A stretch of DNA of 64,000 nucleotides from an uncultured Nitrospirales bacterium (GTDB lineage Bacteria; Nitrospirota; Nitrospiria; Nitrospirales; UBA8639): NCBI GenBank assembly GCA_951812745.1, contig OX638327.1, positions 1,849,914-1,913,913 on the forward strand. Direction: 5' to 3'. Numbering within the stretch: position 1 is the first letter of the stretch; every line of letters starts with the position of its first letter. The notes beneath the pieces were generated by a model. That model had not been told where the DNA came from. It ran no database searches and saw only the letters and a list, made by a program, of their open reading frames with translations. The position numbers were made by a program, and so were the translations under genes. This document shows positions 43,454 to 51,156 of the stretch, one piece after another.

Positions 43454-44487
43454 CGCACCTTCTTCGCCAGCACCGTTCTTCAACCCACTCTTGCCGGCGC
43501 TCGCGGGCCCGGCGCGCGTTCGGGACGACCGCCATGGCGCCAATCGCCCTGTGCGTGGCCGCGTTGCTTGCCCCGGTCGCGCCCGCCCAAACCCCGATCC
43601 AGGATGCCGGGGGCAAGCCGCTTGCGGATGGGATCGCCGCCATCGTCAATACAGAGATCATCACGGTTTCCGAAGTCCAAACGGAAATGGGGGATGAAAT
43701 CTTTCGCTTGAAAGCCCGATATGAAGGAGACGAACTCACGGAGCATCTGTCTCAGAAACGATATGAAATCCTGAACCGGATGATCGAACACAAGCTCCAA
43801 CTCCAGGAAGCCAAGGCGAAGCAAATTACGGTCGGCGACGAAGAATTGGAACAAGTGTGGGAACAAGTGCGCAGAAACCCCGCCGGGTTCCCGTCCGCGG
43901 CCATTCAATCAAAGGCCGTCCTTCGCGAGGAATTGATGGTACGCCGCGTCAGGGATATGGAAACCCGGCGAGGCCTCTTCGTCTCTCCCGAAGAAATTCG
44001 CGCCTACTATAAAGAGCAGCAACCGCTATTTACGTCTCCCCATGCACACCACATCCGACAAATTCTCCTCTTACCGAAGCTGGGAGAAACGACGGAGACG
44101 CTGAAAGCTCGGGCTGAGGTGCTCGTGAGTCAACTCAACGAGGGCCGGACCTTTGAGCAATTGGCCGAGCTCTTTTCCGATGGGTCCGAAAGCGTCCTGG
44201 GAGGCGACCTGGGATTCGTGACGAAAAATGAATTATTGCCGCCTTTGCGCGACGCCTTGCACAAGATCTCTCCTGGGGAGGTCACTCCGTTGATTGAAAC
44301 GGAAATCGGGATTCATATCCTCCGGCTCGAGGAGAGCCGGCCCGGAGTCACGCAGCCGTTTGAAAAAGTGAAAGACGCGATTGCGAACCGGTTGTATCAA
44401 GAGAAACTCCAGGAATCCCAAGCCAAATGGATGTCGTCGTTAAAAAATAAGGCCTACATCGAAATCCATTTTTTACTTTCCTCCTAG
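43450..44487 (+). CDS. SurA-like periplasmic peptidyl-prolyl isomerase/chaperone
   Basis: 345 residues from the ATG overlapping the mfd stop (ATGA). Long basic N-region and signal segment (AMAPIALCVAALLAPVAPAQ), SurA N-domain (DGIAAIVNTEIITVSEVQTEM, RMIEHKLQLQEAKAKQI), then one parvulin PPIC domain (about 220-315, HIRQILLLPKL, EGRTFEQLAELFSDG, GGDLGFV). Coupling to mfd is unusual biologically but typical here by position. Family SurA versus PrsA not resolved. Confidence 0.9.
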   Translation: MTHLLRQHRSSTHSCRRSRARRAFGTTAMAPIALCVAALLAPVAPAQTPIQDAGGKPLADGIAAIVNTEIITVSEVQTEMGDEIFRLKARYEGDELTEHLSQKRYEILNRMIEHKLQLQEAKAKQITVGDEELEQVWEQVRRNPAGFPSAAIQSKAVLREELMVRRVRDMETRRGLFVSPEEIRAYYKEQQPLFTSPHAHHIRQILLLPKLGETTETLKARAEVLVSQLNEGRTFEQLAELFSDGSESVLGGDLGFVTKNELLPPLRDALHKISPGEVTPLIETEIGIHILRLEESRPGVTQPFEKVKDAIANRLYQEKLQESQAKWMSSLKNKAYIEIHFLLSS

Positions 44488-45119
44488 CCGGAATCGTTCC
44501 ACGATTCATAACGCGCTCTCAATGCGTTCCACAGTTCCTGGCGGCCTTCGCTCGTCTTGGAGGAATACCCCACCACCTCTTCAAGTTCCACCCCCAGGGT
44601 TTGACACACCTGCAACAAGGCCGGCCGACGCCGGCCACGAGACAGTTTGTCGATCTTCGTCACCACGACGATGGGTCGATGCCCGAGATGGGTGAGCCAT
44701 TCCAGCGTGGTCACGTCATGCGCTTCGAGCCCTCGCGCATCGACCAATTGGACCACGGCGCAGAGTTGAGCCCGTTGCGACAAATAGCGCTCGATCATCG
44801 GGCCCCATTGTTCACGAACCGACCGGGCGGCTTTGGCATAGCCGTAGCCGGGCAAATCCACGAAAAAAACCGCGGGCACCACCTTGTCGCTGGTGAGCAC
44901 GCGAAAGAAATTGAGCGTCTGCGTCTTTCCCGGGGTCGTACTGACCTTGGCGATGGCCTTGCGATTCAACAACGAATTAATCGCCGACGATTTGCCCACA
45001 TTGGAGCGCCCCACGAAGGCTACCTCGGGAAGGCGCTCACCTGGATAGTGCGCCGGCTTCATGCAACTCTTCACAAAATCCGCTGACAGAATCTTCACGC
45101 TCAGACTCACGACGACCAC
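44484..45119 (-). CDS. engB: Ribosome-biogenesis GTPase EngB/YsxC
   Basis: 211 residues. G1 GRSNVGKSSAINSLL, T loop KVSTTPGKTQTLNFF, G3 DLPGYGYA, G4 TKIDK, G5 SSKTSEGR. Needed for 50S assembly. Converges with the SurA-like gene (stops overlap by 4) and is followed by smpB in the opposite order, 7 bases apart. Confidence 0.97.
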   Translation of the reverse strand: MVVVSLSVKILSADFVKSCMKPAHYPGERLPEVAFVGRSNVGKSSAINSLLNRKAIAKVSTTPGKTQTLNFFRVLTSDKVVPAVFFVDLPGYGYAKAARSVREQWGPMIERYLSQRAQLCAVVQLVDARGLEAHDVTTLEWLTHLGHRPIVVVTKIDKLSRGRRRPALLQVCQTLGVELEEVVGYSSKTSEGRQELWNALRARYESWNDSG

Positions 45120-45126
45120 GCAGGCG

Positions 45127-45603
45127 TCACGGTTTCCCGGACGCCCGCTTCATGGCTCGTTCCATTTCACGACCGGCTTCACGTTGTTTCACGGTTTCCC
45201 GCCGGTCATAGTGCTTTTTCCCGCGCGCCAGCCCCAATTCGACTTTCACCACCCCGCGTTGATTAAAATACATGCGGAGCGGCACCAATGTCAGACCCTT
45301 TTGCTGAACTTTACCGGTTAACGTCCGGATTTCTTTTTTGTGCAACAACAGCCCGCGGGGCCGCAAGGGTTCATGATTCATGATATTCCCGTGACTGTAT
45401 TCGCCGATATGACAGTTATGCAGGATCGCCTTCCCCTCGGCCACCGTGGCATAGGCTTCGCGCAGGTTGACCCGGCCTTCCCGGAGCGATTTCACTTCGG
45501 TGCCTTGCAGGATCAGGCCCGCTTCGATCTTTTCCTCAATCGCGTAGTCGTGAAACGCCTTGCGATTGCTCCCGATCAGCTTTGTTGTCGTATCTTGAGA
45601 CAT
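45127..45603 (-). CDS. smpB: SsrA-binding protein
   Basis: 158 residues. KLIGSNRKAFHDYAIEEKIEAGLILQGTEVKSLREG and the basic C-tail (KKHYDRRETVKQREAGREMERAMKR) are SmpB signatures. Works with tmRNA in trans-translation; no ssrA gene is in the window. Confidence 0.97.
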   Translation of the reverse strand: MSQDTTTKLIGSNRKAFHDYAIEEKIEAGLILQGTEVKSLREGRVNLREAYATVAEGKAILHNCHIGEYSHGNIMNHEPLRPRGLLLHKKEIRTLTGKVQQKGLTLVPLRMYFNQRGVVKVELGLARGKKHYDRRETVKQREAGREMERAMKRASGKP

Positions 45604-45702
45604 GAGGATATACCGGCTGCCTTGAAAAAGAGGATGACAACGCTTGGCGTCATCCCCGGCATCAATTGACCCTACGCTTCTCCAAGCCTAGAATACCATT
45701 CC

Positions 45703-46167
45703 ATGCCCGCCTTTTCCTCCTCCCGATCGATCATCAAGGAGATTTCCCAAAGCCATGGGTTTGCGGTGCGCCTGTGCGAGTATCGTCTTCAACAACAGTG
45801 GAAAGCGCTTGTGGGCGAGGTCGTGGCTTCCCATACCTGGCCCGTCCGGGTCAAGTTTCGAAAGCTGTACGTGGCCGTGGACAATTCCGTGTGGCTGCAC
45901 CAGCTCCGTTATCTCAAGGCCACGTTACTGGAGAATATTCAGGCGCAGATGGAAGAACTCCATTTAGAGGACATTATTTTCCGGATCGGCGAAATACCGG
46001 AGCCCCGCGAGGATGACGCCGACGGGGATATCGAGCAGACTGCCATTTCTCCCGCTTTGAAGAAGACTGCCGGTGAATATACTCAATCCGTAACAGACGA
46101 CGAATTGCGGGATTCCCTCACCAGAGTCATTGCCCGGGCGCTTTCGCCGACGCAACCTTCCAAATAG
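45703..46167 (+). CDS. DUF721/DciA-like protein
   Basis: 154 residues. IIKEISQSHGFAVRLCEYRLQQQWKALVGEVVASHTWPVRVKFRKLYVAVDNSVWLHQLRYLK is the DUF721 pattern (W..hvG..ha.h..P..hk...L.V...sSvWa.eL). DciA loads the replicative helicase in many bacteria. Given the nearby origin this role is reasonable but not proven. Confidence 0.8.
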   Translation: MPAFSSSRSIIKEISQSHGFAVRLCEYRLQQQWKALVGEVVASHTWPVRVKFRKLYVAVDNSVWLHQLRYLKATLLENIQAQMEELHLEDIIFRIGEIPEPREDDADGDIEQTAISPALKKTAGEYTQSVTDDELRDSLTRVIARALSPTQPSK

Positions 46168-46224
46168 CTTCCTATGGAAGAATGTAGAGAATTTTCAAGA
46201 ATCGTCAAATTACAAAGTGGCCTT

Positions 46225-46983
46225 ATGCGACACATGCGAACCGTCTTTTGCGGTTTGATTGTACTGGTGCTGGTAGGCGTCGGGCCAGTCGTGGACGCTG
46301 CCGATACGCCTCTTAATGCCACAAGCCCAGCGTGGAGTGAGCCAAGAAAACTCTGCTTGCAGATGCCCGGGAGTAGCATGTGTGAAGCGATGATCGATGC
46401 CTTGAGTGGGGAAGGGAACCCAATCTCTCTCCCCAGCTCCGGCGATACTCTGACGGATGCCATAGACGAAGCCTTGGTCGAAACCGGCGCCCGTGCTCTG
46501 ATCATTGCCAACGACCGGGACCGTGATGGAGCGAGCTACAAAGCCGCCTATCTCTCCTGCGTATCCCCTCACTCCAAGGTCGAGAGACACGTCTGCGATG
46601 GGAAAATGGCCAAGATTAATGCCCGCATCAAAGCTCGAGCCAAGGCAACGATAGGTGACAAGCAACGGTTCCGTCATTGCAAGGAAATCTTGGCCCCGGT
46701 GGATGATCCCGAGGAAATCGTCACGTGTTTGGAAAAGCTGGCTGCGATTGTGGCGGCATGTGGACCGAAGAAACCATGCGTCACGGACAATTTTAGCGCC
46801 TATTCCGCGTTGCTGGTCTACACGGCGAAACCGGCCGACGCGGACAGCGACGGGGCGTTTGTCTCTCGATGCCAAGAACAATACCAAAATCTAAGCGGCT
46901 TGGGGTATCGTGAAATCTGGTCGTGCGTGCAGGGCCACCTTGGCTTGCTCGATGCGGCGCCGGACCGAACCGATGGGAACTGA
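46225..46983 (+). CDS. Exported cysteine-rich protein of unknown function
   Basis: About 252 residues from ATG 46225, which starts a signal peptide (MRHMRTVFCGLIVLVLVGVGPVVDA). The mature protein has 10 cysteines in spaced pairs (CLQMPGSSMC, SCVSPHSKVERHVC, ACGPKKPC), suggesting disulfides or a haem/metal site, but no CXXCH haem motif. I recognise no family. The open frame begins at 46174 but that part has no ribosome binding site and is likely noncoding. Confidence 0.6.
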   Translation: MRHMRTVFCGLIVLVLVGVGPVVDAADTPLNATSPAWSEPRKLCLQMPGSSMCEAMIDALSGEGNPISLPSSGDTLTDAIDEALVETGARALIIANDRDRDGASYKAAYLSCVSPHSKVERHVCDGKMAKINARIKARAKATIGDKQRFRHCKEILAPVDDPEEIVTCLEKLAAIVAACGPKKPCVTDNFSAYSALLVYTAKPADADSDGAFVSRCQEQYQNLSGLGYREIWSCVQGHLGLLDAAPDRTDGN

Positions 46984-47314
46984 GGATGTTTTGGAGATAG
47001 GCACCAGGGCCTTCTGTAGACTGGACAAAGTCAGGCTGCAACGTTCAAAACCCGACCAAACGTACGTGAAATCGTCATTTTGGATGTTGGGGAGAATCTT
47101 TTCTGGGATATGGAGCTTTAGGCCAATCATATTCTTGGCCATGATCTTTGAAAATTTTCAGGAATTTGGGAACAAGGTCTTCAAGGATTTCCATGGCTGG
47201 GCGAAGTGAGTTTTTATTCAAGCTCTTCATACAGAGGCAGACACTTGTCAACCAGATAGGGGTAGATCATCCTACGAAGTAGGAACAGGTGTCTCAACCT
47301 TGTGAGAACACATC

Positions 47315-47569
47315 ATGGGAATGGTTAAAAAGAGCATATCCGTCACGGACCAGCAGGCCGGTTGGATCAAGGCGCAGATTGAAACCGGAAACTACGGTAA
47401 TGAAAGCGAAGTATTTCGCGACCTGATTCGCGACCGTATCAGTCGCGACACTGAAATCACGGCTATCCGTACCGCGCTCATCGACGGCGAACAAAGCGGC
47501 GTCAGTCATAAGACCGTTGGGGAAATTTGGGAAGAAGCGCAACAACGCCATAGATCCCAAAATGCCTAA
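47315..47569 (+). CDS. parD: ParD-family antitoxin
   Basis: 84 residues with a ribbon-helix-helix N-terminus (VKKSISVTDQQAGWIKAQIETGNYGNESEVFRDLIRDRI) and a C-tail. It overlaps the parE start by 8 bases. The region 46984-47314 before it holds no gene I can support. Confidence 0.88.
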   Translation: MGMVKKSISVTDQQAGWIKAQIETGNYGNESEVFRDLIRDRISRDTEITAIRTALIDGEQSGVSHKTVGEIWEEAQQRHRSQNA

Positions 47570-47848
47570 GTATCGGCTGACTCAAAAAGCTGAACATGAC
47601 CTGCTGAACATCGCACGTATGGCATTGAACAATTCGGGGTTGAACAATCCCGCCGGTATTACAACAAGCTCACACAGCGTTTTGGCGAACTGGCAGAACA
47701 GCCGGCGCTTTACCCCCTGGTGGAGCATATCCGCAAAGGATACAGACGTAGCGTATGCGGTGTTCATTCGATTTACTACAGGATTGATCAAGACGGTGTA
47801 GAAATCGTACGAGTGTTAAGCAGACAAGACCTCACCAAGGCGTTTTAG
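47562..47848 (+). pseudogene. parE: ParE toxin, frameshifted
   Basis: From ATG 47562 the product is MPKYRLTQKAEHDLLNIAR; after about codon 18 the frame breaks. In the next frame it continues as YGIEQFGVEQSRRYYNKLTQRFGELAEQPALYPLVEHI...CGVHSIYYRIDQDGVEIVRVLSRQDLTKAF with TAG at 47846-47848, an intact RelE/ParE end. One missing base near 47617 explains it. If real, the toxin is dead while the antitoxin is intact; a sequencing error would make the pair normal. Confidence 0.75.
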
Positions 47849-47923
47849 AACAACGTACTACCATGAAAAGGGAATTCTCCAGGTGAGGGGCTCCGACTGC
47901 CTAGCTCAGCGCCAGAGAGAGAA

Positions 47924-48352
47924 ATGAGTACCGAGCTTTATCTGGTCTCGTGTGTGAAGACGAAAGGTCCGGGGCCAGCACCGGCGAAAGACCTTTACGC
48001 GTCCGCCTGGTTCCGAAAGGCGAGGGCCTATGTAGAGAAGAAGGCCCGCCCGTGGCGCATTTTGTCCGCGCAATACGGCTTGGTTCACCCGGAACGGGTG
48101 ATCCGGCCCTACGAACAGACTCTCAAAACCATGCCTGTCGCGGACCGGCGCGCGTGGGCTGAGACGGTTCTTGCAGAGCTTGGGCCGTCCCTTGCCGGCG
48201 TTGATACCGTCGTCTTTTTGGCCGGCCAAGTCTATCGCGAATTTCTGTTACCTGCGTTGCTTGATCGGGGCTTGACCGTATGCGTCCCGATGGCCGGCTT
48301 GAGCCAAGGCAGGCAATTGTCGTGGCTCGGCGGCGCACACTCTGATGACTGA
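47924..48352 (+). CDS. DUF6884-like protein, first gene of a two-gene unit
   Basis: 142 residues. LYLVSCVKTKGPGPAPAKDLYASAWFRKARAYVEKK then WRILSAQYGLVHPERVIRPYEQTL and a hydrophobic VVFLAGQVYREFL strand; an SCxKxK loop and a SAxYGLVxPxxxIxPYxxTL motif. This resembles the uncharacterised DUF6884-type Rossmann-like family; a nucleotide-binding role is suggested by the Gly/Lys-rich start but unproven. GAGAGAGA precedes the ATG. Overlaps the next gene by 8 bases, so the pair is translationally linked. Confidence 0.7.
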   Translation: MSTELYLVSCVKTKGPGPAPAKDLYASAWFRKARAYVEKKARPWRILSAQYGLVHPERVIRPYEQTLKTMPVADRRAWAETVLAELGPSLAGVDTVVFLAGQVYREFLLPALLDRGLTVCVPMAGLSQGRQLSWLGGAHSDD

Positions 48353-49064
48353 CCGCCTCACCGATACGGAGCGCTTTTACGAGCTTCTCGACGATCTGGA
48401 ACTCCGTCTCGGCGGCGCTCGCGTTTTGGCGGACTGCAACGGCAGGATGAATTGGCCAGAACGTGGGGTGTATTTTTTTCACGAACCCGGCGAAGTGCGG
48501 GCCGGTGCAAGAGGCGGCCGCCGGGTCGCACGCGTGGGAACCCATGCGCTTACGGCGAAGTCCCGAAGCACGCTGTGGCGCCGGTTAGCGCAGCATCGCG
48601 GCACGGCCCGCACCGGTGGCGGGAACCATCGGGGGTCGATTTTCCGCCTGCTCATCGGCGTCGCACTGACGCGTTGCGACCATCTTGCCGTGCCGACGTC
48701 CTGGGGCAAGGGTAATGATCCCGGCGCAGCCGGACGGCAACTCGGCATGAGCCGTGCCGACGTTAAGCGGGCCGAGGCCGAACTTGAGGCGCGCGTCAGT
48801 CGCTATATCGGGACCATGCCGTTCCTGTGGCTGAATGTAGCCGACGTCCCCGGACCCGAAAGCGAGCGTGGCGTTATCGAACGCAACGCCATCGCCCTTC
48901 TGAGCGTCCACCATGACCAAACAACCAACTGGCTTGGGCTCTACAGTGACCGGAACCGCGTGCGTCGCTCCGGCCTCTGGAACAACAAGCATGTCGGTGA
49001 GAGCTGGGACCCGTCCTTTCTCGATCTGATGGAAGAATGGATCGAGAAAACCGAACCGGCATAG
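48345..49064 (+). CDS. GIY-YIG-like nuclease partner of the DUF6884-like gene
   Basis: 239 residues. A divergent GIY-YIG core: GVYFFHEPGE (41-50, GVY), ARVGTHAL (62-69, VG in place of YIG), TLWRRLAQHRG (76-86 with basic residues and H84), IERNAIALL (177-185, Glu and Asn) and a late TNWLGLYSDRNRVRRSGLWNNKHVGESWDP segment. YIG Tyr is replaced, so activity is uncertain. Function inferred to be nuclease. Next to toxin-antitoxin loci, so a defence or mobile role is reasonable. Confidence 0.65.
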   Translation: MTDRLTDTERFYELLDDLELRLGGARVLADCNGRMNWPERGVYFFHEPGEVRAGARGGRRVARVGTHALTAKSRSTLWRRLAQHRGTARTGGGNHRGSIFRLLIGVALTRCDHLAVPTSWGKGNDPGAAGRQLGMSRADVKRAEAELEARVSRYIGTMPFLWLNVADVPGPESERGVIERNAIALLSVHHDQTTNWLGLYSDRNRVRRSGLWNNKHVGESWDPSFLDLMEEWIEKTEPA

Positions 49065-49099
49065 GGCGTGGGACACTGTTTTGCCGCCGATGCGATTCC

Positions 49100-49262
49100 T
49101 CAATGTGGCATCAGAACCGAAATGACGTGACGGGTGTTTTTTCGATAGATGCGAAAATCCTGATCCAGGGTTAGAACTTTACTTTGGACATGTTGTTCCG
49201 CCATCCGAACCAAACAGGCATCCGCCAGGGACATGGGAACATCCCCATAGCGCTTGATCAGC
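49100..49262 (-). pseudogene. Truncated VapC PIN toxin (C-terminal third only)
   Basis: On the reverse strand the frame reads LIKRYGDVPMSLADACLVRMAEQHVQSKVLTLDQDFRIYRK then NTRHVISVLMPH and stop. These are the last conserved PIN motifs (MSLADACLV, LTLDQDFRIY). The first about 80 residues, including the first acidic residue, are gone; the fragment joins the 3' end of the upstream antitoxin directly. Confidence 0.75.
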
Positions 49263-49502
49263 CTACCGGCCAAAGCCTTTTAGATGGATTTTGTTGACTG
49301 AGAGGTCTCTTGGCCCGGCCACGGCCCCTGCCAGATCATGGGCTAACTCAAACGCCGATCCTTTTGAGGAGTTGTTGCCTTTTTCAAAGTAGACGTTAAG
49401 CGCCTCCCGGACGACTTCCGACCGGGTCGTTTTTCGTCGTTTGGACATGCATAAGACTTTGGCATAGAGCGCTTCATCGAGTCTAAGCGTTAAGATTTTC
49501 AT
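49263..49502 (-). CDS. Ribbon-helix-helix (CopG-type) antitoxin, orphan
   Basis: 79 residues: MKILTLRLDEALYAKVLCMSKRRKTTRSEVVREALNVYF is an RHH domain, and the C-terminus DLSVNKIHLKGFGR is the typical end of antitoxins for PIN toxins. Its toxin partner is the truncated fragment just downstream, so the antitoxin now stands alone. Confidence 0.8.
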   Translation of the reverse strand: MKILTLRLDEALYAKVLCMSKRRKTTRSEVVREALNVYFEKGNNSSKGSAFELAHDLAGAVAGPRDLSVNKIHLKGFGR

Positions 49503-49593
49503 GTTTTCGCCTTTTAATAAGACTTGACTATTCCATGTGGCTCAGTTTTCTTGTATCAGAAATGGGGCTAGGCCAGCAGCCGGTCTGATGGAG

Positions 49594-49614
49594 GGACCAA
49601 CGATCGTTGGTTCC
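49594..49614. promoter_or_regulatory. Near-perfect palindrome at the end of vapC
   Basis: GGACCAACGATCGTTGGTTCC shares the 12-base core CAACGATCGTTG with the palindrome at 8281-8300. It abuts the vapC stop on the reverse strand, so it could act as a hairpin terminator without T-run, a repeat unit or an operator. Confidence 0.35.
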
Positions 49615-50039
49615 TACGTGGGCAGATCCTCAACCCATAGCATTCGATTTCCATAACGGCTCGCTGCCAACGAGGCACACAATTTCCGGTCTGCGGTCAC
49701 GACCTGCCCATCAATGGCTTCAGCCAGGGCCAGATACAGACAATCGTATAAACTTCGCTTGGTCTCAAGGGCAAGAGCAAACGCAGGGTTTATCAATCGT
49801 TCATTCGAATGTTTTTGTAAAGGAACCCGTTGCAGTTCCTTCAGAATCGCTTCTGCTTCTTCCGGAGCCAGTTCATCCCGGCGGATTTTCTTGGAGAGGA
49901 CATTACCCAGTTCCAAATGAAAAAACGCCGGCACGTGAAGCGAAGCCTTCAAAAACGGCAACCGGCCGGCCGCTTCAGAATGAATTTCAGGAAGAAACCA
50001 CTTGATTCCAACGCTCGCATCCACCACGTATCGGGTCAC
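49614..50039 (-). CDS. VapC/FitB-type PIN toxin
   Basis: 141 residues. PIN motifs YVVDASVGIKWF (D7), FFHLELGNVLSKK (E about 44), SLYDCLYLALAEA (D about 99) and VVTADRKLC. Overlaps the antitoxin stop by four bases. RNA target unknown. Confidence 0.9.
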   Translation of the reverse strand: MTRYVVDASVGIKWFLPEIHSEAAGRLPFLKASLHVPAFFHLELGNVLSKKIRRDELAPEEAEAILKELQRVPLQKHSNERLINPAFALALETKRSLYDCLYLALAEAIDGQVVTADRKLCASLAASRYGNRMLWVEDLPT

Positions 50040-50269
50040 CGGTCCCTCTCCTCTCGAATGAGGGCCGTACTGTCACTGAACGCTCTGCCTGCTCGTTCGA
50101 GGGTTTTTTTCAACTTGGCAATCCGTTTCCATGCGACTTCATAGTCGGGGACCGCTTCTTCCAGAATGGTTTTCACTTCCGATTGCAATGACCGGCCATG
50201 TTCTTTGGCCCGCTTCTTCAATCGCTCTACCAGTTTGTCATCCAGTTGCCGAACGAGAACCTGTGCCAT
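50036..50269 (-). CDS. FitA/RHH-type antitoxin
   Basis: 77 residues from ATG 50269 (an ATG at 50296 gives a longer form; the RHH domain begins AQVLVRQLDDKLVERLKKRAKEHGRSLQSEVKTILEEAV). Arc-type ribbon-helix-helix at the N-terminus and toxin-binding tail. GAGAGGG lies just upstream, a good ribosome binding site. Forms a pair with the PIN toxin downstream. Confidence 0.85.
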   Translation of the reverse strand: MAQVLVRQLDDKLVERLKKRAKEHGRSLQSEVKTILEEAVPDYEVAWKRIAKLKKTLERAGRAFSDSTALIREERDR

Positions 50270-50461
50270 GTTTCCCTCTCCAATCTGTTGGATCATGTCT
50301 CATGTGATAGCAAAATGATAGCATGACGTCCAAGAAGGGGCAAGTAGAGGCTGGTTCCTCGCTTTCGTGGAGATGATACAGCAAGGAAGGGAGGTATGAG
50401 ATTCCGCAGCTACGAAGACGCTTGATCCCCGATCGGGTCGGGGATGACGGAAGGGGAAAGT

Positions 50462-51025
50462 CTAGGACGGGACCAGGTCGTCAAACAGGATCTGAATGTT
50501 CTGGAATTTCCCGGGTTTTGCCGTTTGAGGAATGGGGCCGAGCCAGCCCTTGGTGTTGCCTTGGCTATAGATGAATCCTCCCCGGGCCGATCGTTCGAAC
50601 TCCCGGCGAAACGCTTCTTCTTCAACGGCAACCCCATTCCGCGCTTCAGCGGGGACACGCGTTGCCAGGTACCGTTGCAGCGTAGCCGGTTCGGTCCACT
50701 TGGGATCGGAAAACACGTACAGGACGACTTCCCGATAGAGCGTGGCCGGATCGTCCGGGAACGTGGGGCGTACTTTCATGGATCGGAAATCATGATGGGT
50801 TTCGCCGACCGTTCGGAACCGGCGGATGAGGGTTTCGATATCCGGATCGCTCGTCCACGCCGGCACGTGCACGGCGACCACCGTGCCTTCCTGGCTTCCA
50901 ATGCTGAATGGCGGGATGGTCCGATCGGGTCGGGACAGGAACATGCCCCCCGCAATCAGCGTGAAGCCTCCCAGTAACACGGTCAGCCCTATTCTAACGA
51001 CGGGATCGAATGGCTTTTTGGGCAT
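50462..51025 (-). CDS. Membrane-anchored protein of unknown function
   Basis: 187 residues with one N-terminal transmembrane helix (VVRIGLTVLLGGFTLIAGGMFL) and a periplasmic domain. No known motif. It precedes the gyrA end region; gap to gyrA holds repeats only. Confidence 0.6.
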   Translation of the reverse strand: MPKKPFDPVVRIGLTVLLGGFTLIAGGMFLSRPDRTIPPFSIGSQEGTVVAVHVPAWTSDPDIETLIRRFRTVGETHHDFRSMKVRPTFPDDPATLYREVVLYVFSDPKWTEPATLQRYLATRVPAEARNGVAVEEEAFRREFERSARGGFIYSQGNTKGWLGPIPQTAKPGKFQNIQILFDDLVPS

Positions 51026-51029
51026 GGGA

Positions 51030-51145
51030 ACGACAAAGGACCCGCCCCCTCACTCCGGCCCCCGGATCAAGTCCGGCGCAAGCCTCTCTTTGTGGGGAAG
51101 GGGAGAAATAAAAAGACACTGGATTCCCGTTTGCACGGGAATGAC
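51030..51145. repeat. GC-rich palindromic repeats in the gyrA 3' region
   Basis: Contains CCCCGGATCAAGTCCGGCGC and the hairpin ATTCCCGTTTGCACGGGAAT (51123-51142). The first resembles 63741-63760 (CCCCGGATCGAGTCCGGGGC). A further hairpin ATCCCCGATCGGGTCGGGGAT lies at 50425-50445. No coding sense. Confidence 0.5.
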
Positions 51146-51156
51146 AGAGAGGGAAA

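Noticed and set aside
46891-47209. Opposed small ORFs between the Cys-rich protein and parD (46891-47142 reverse, 46910-47209 forward)
   Set aside because: They overlap each other and the preceding gene and neither shows a recognised pattern; region left as noncoding.
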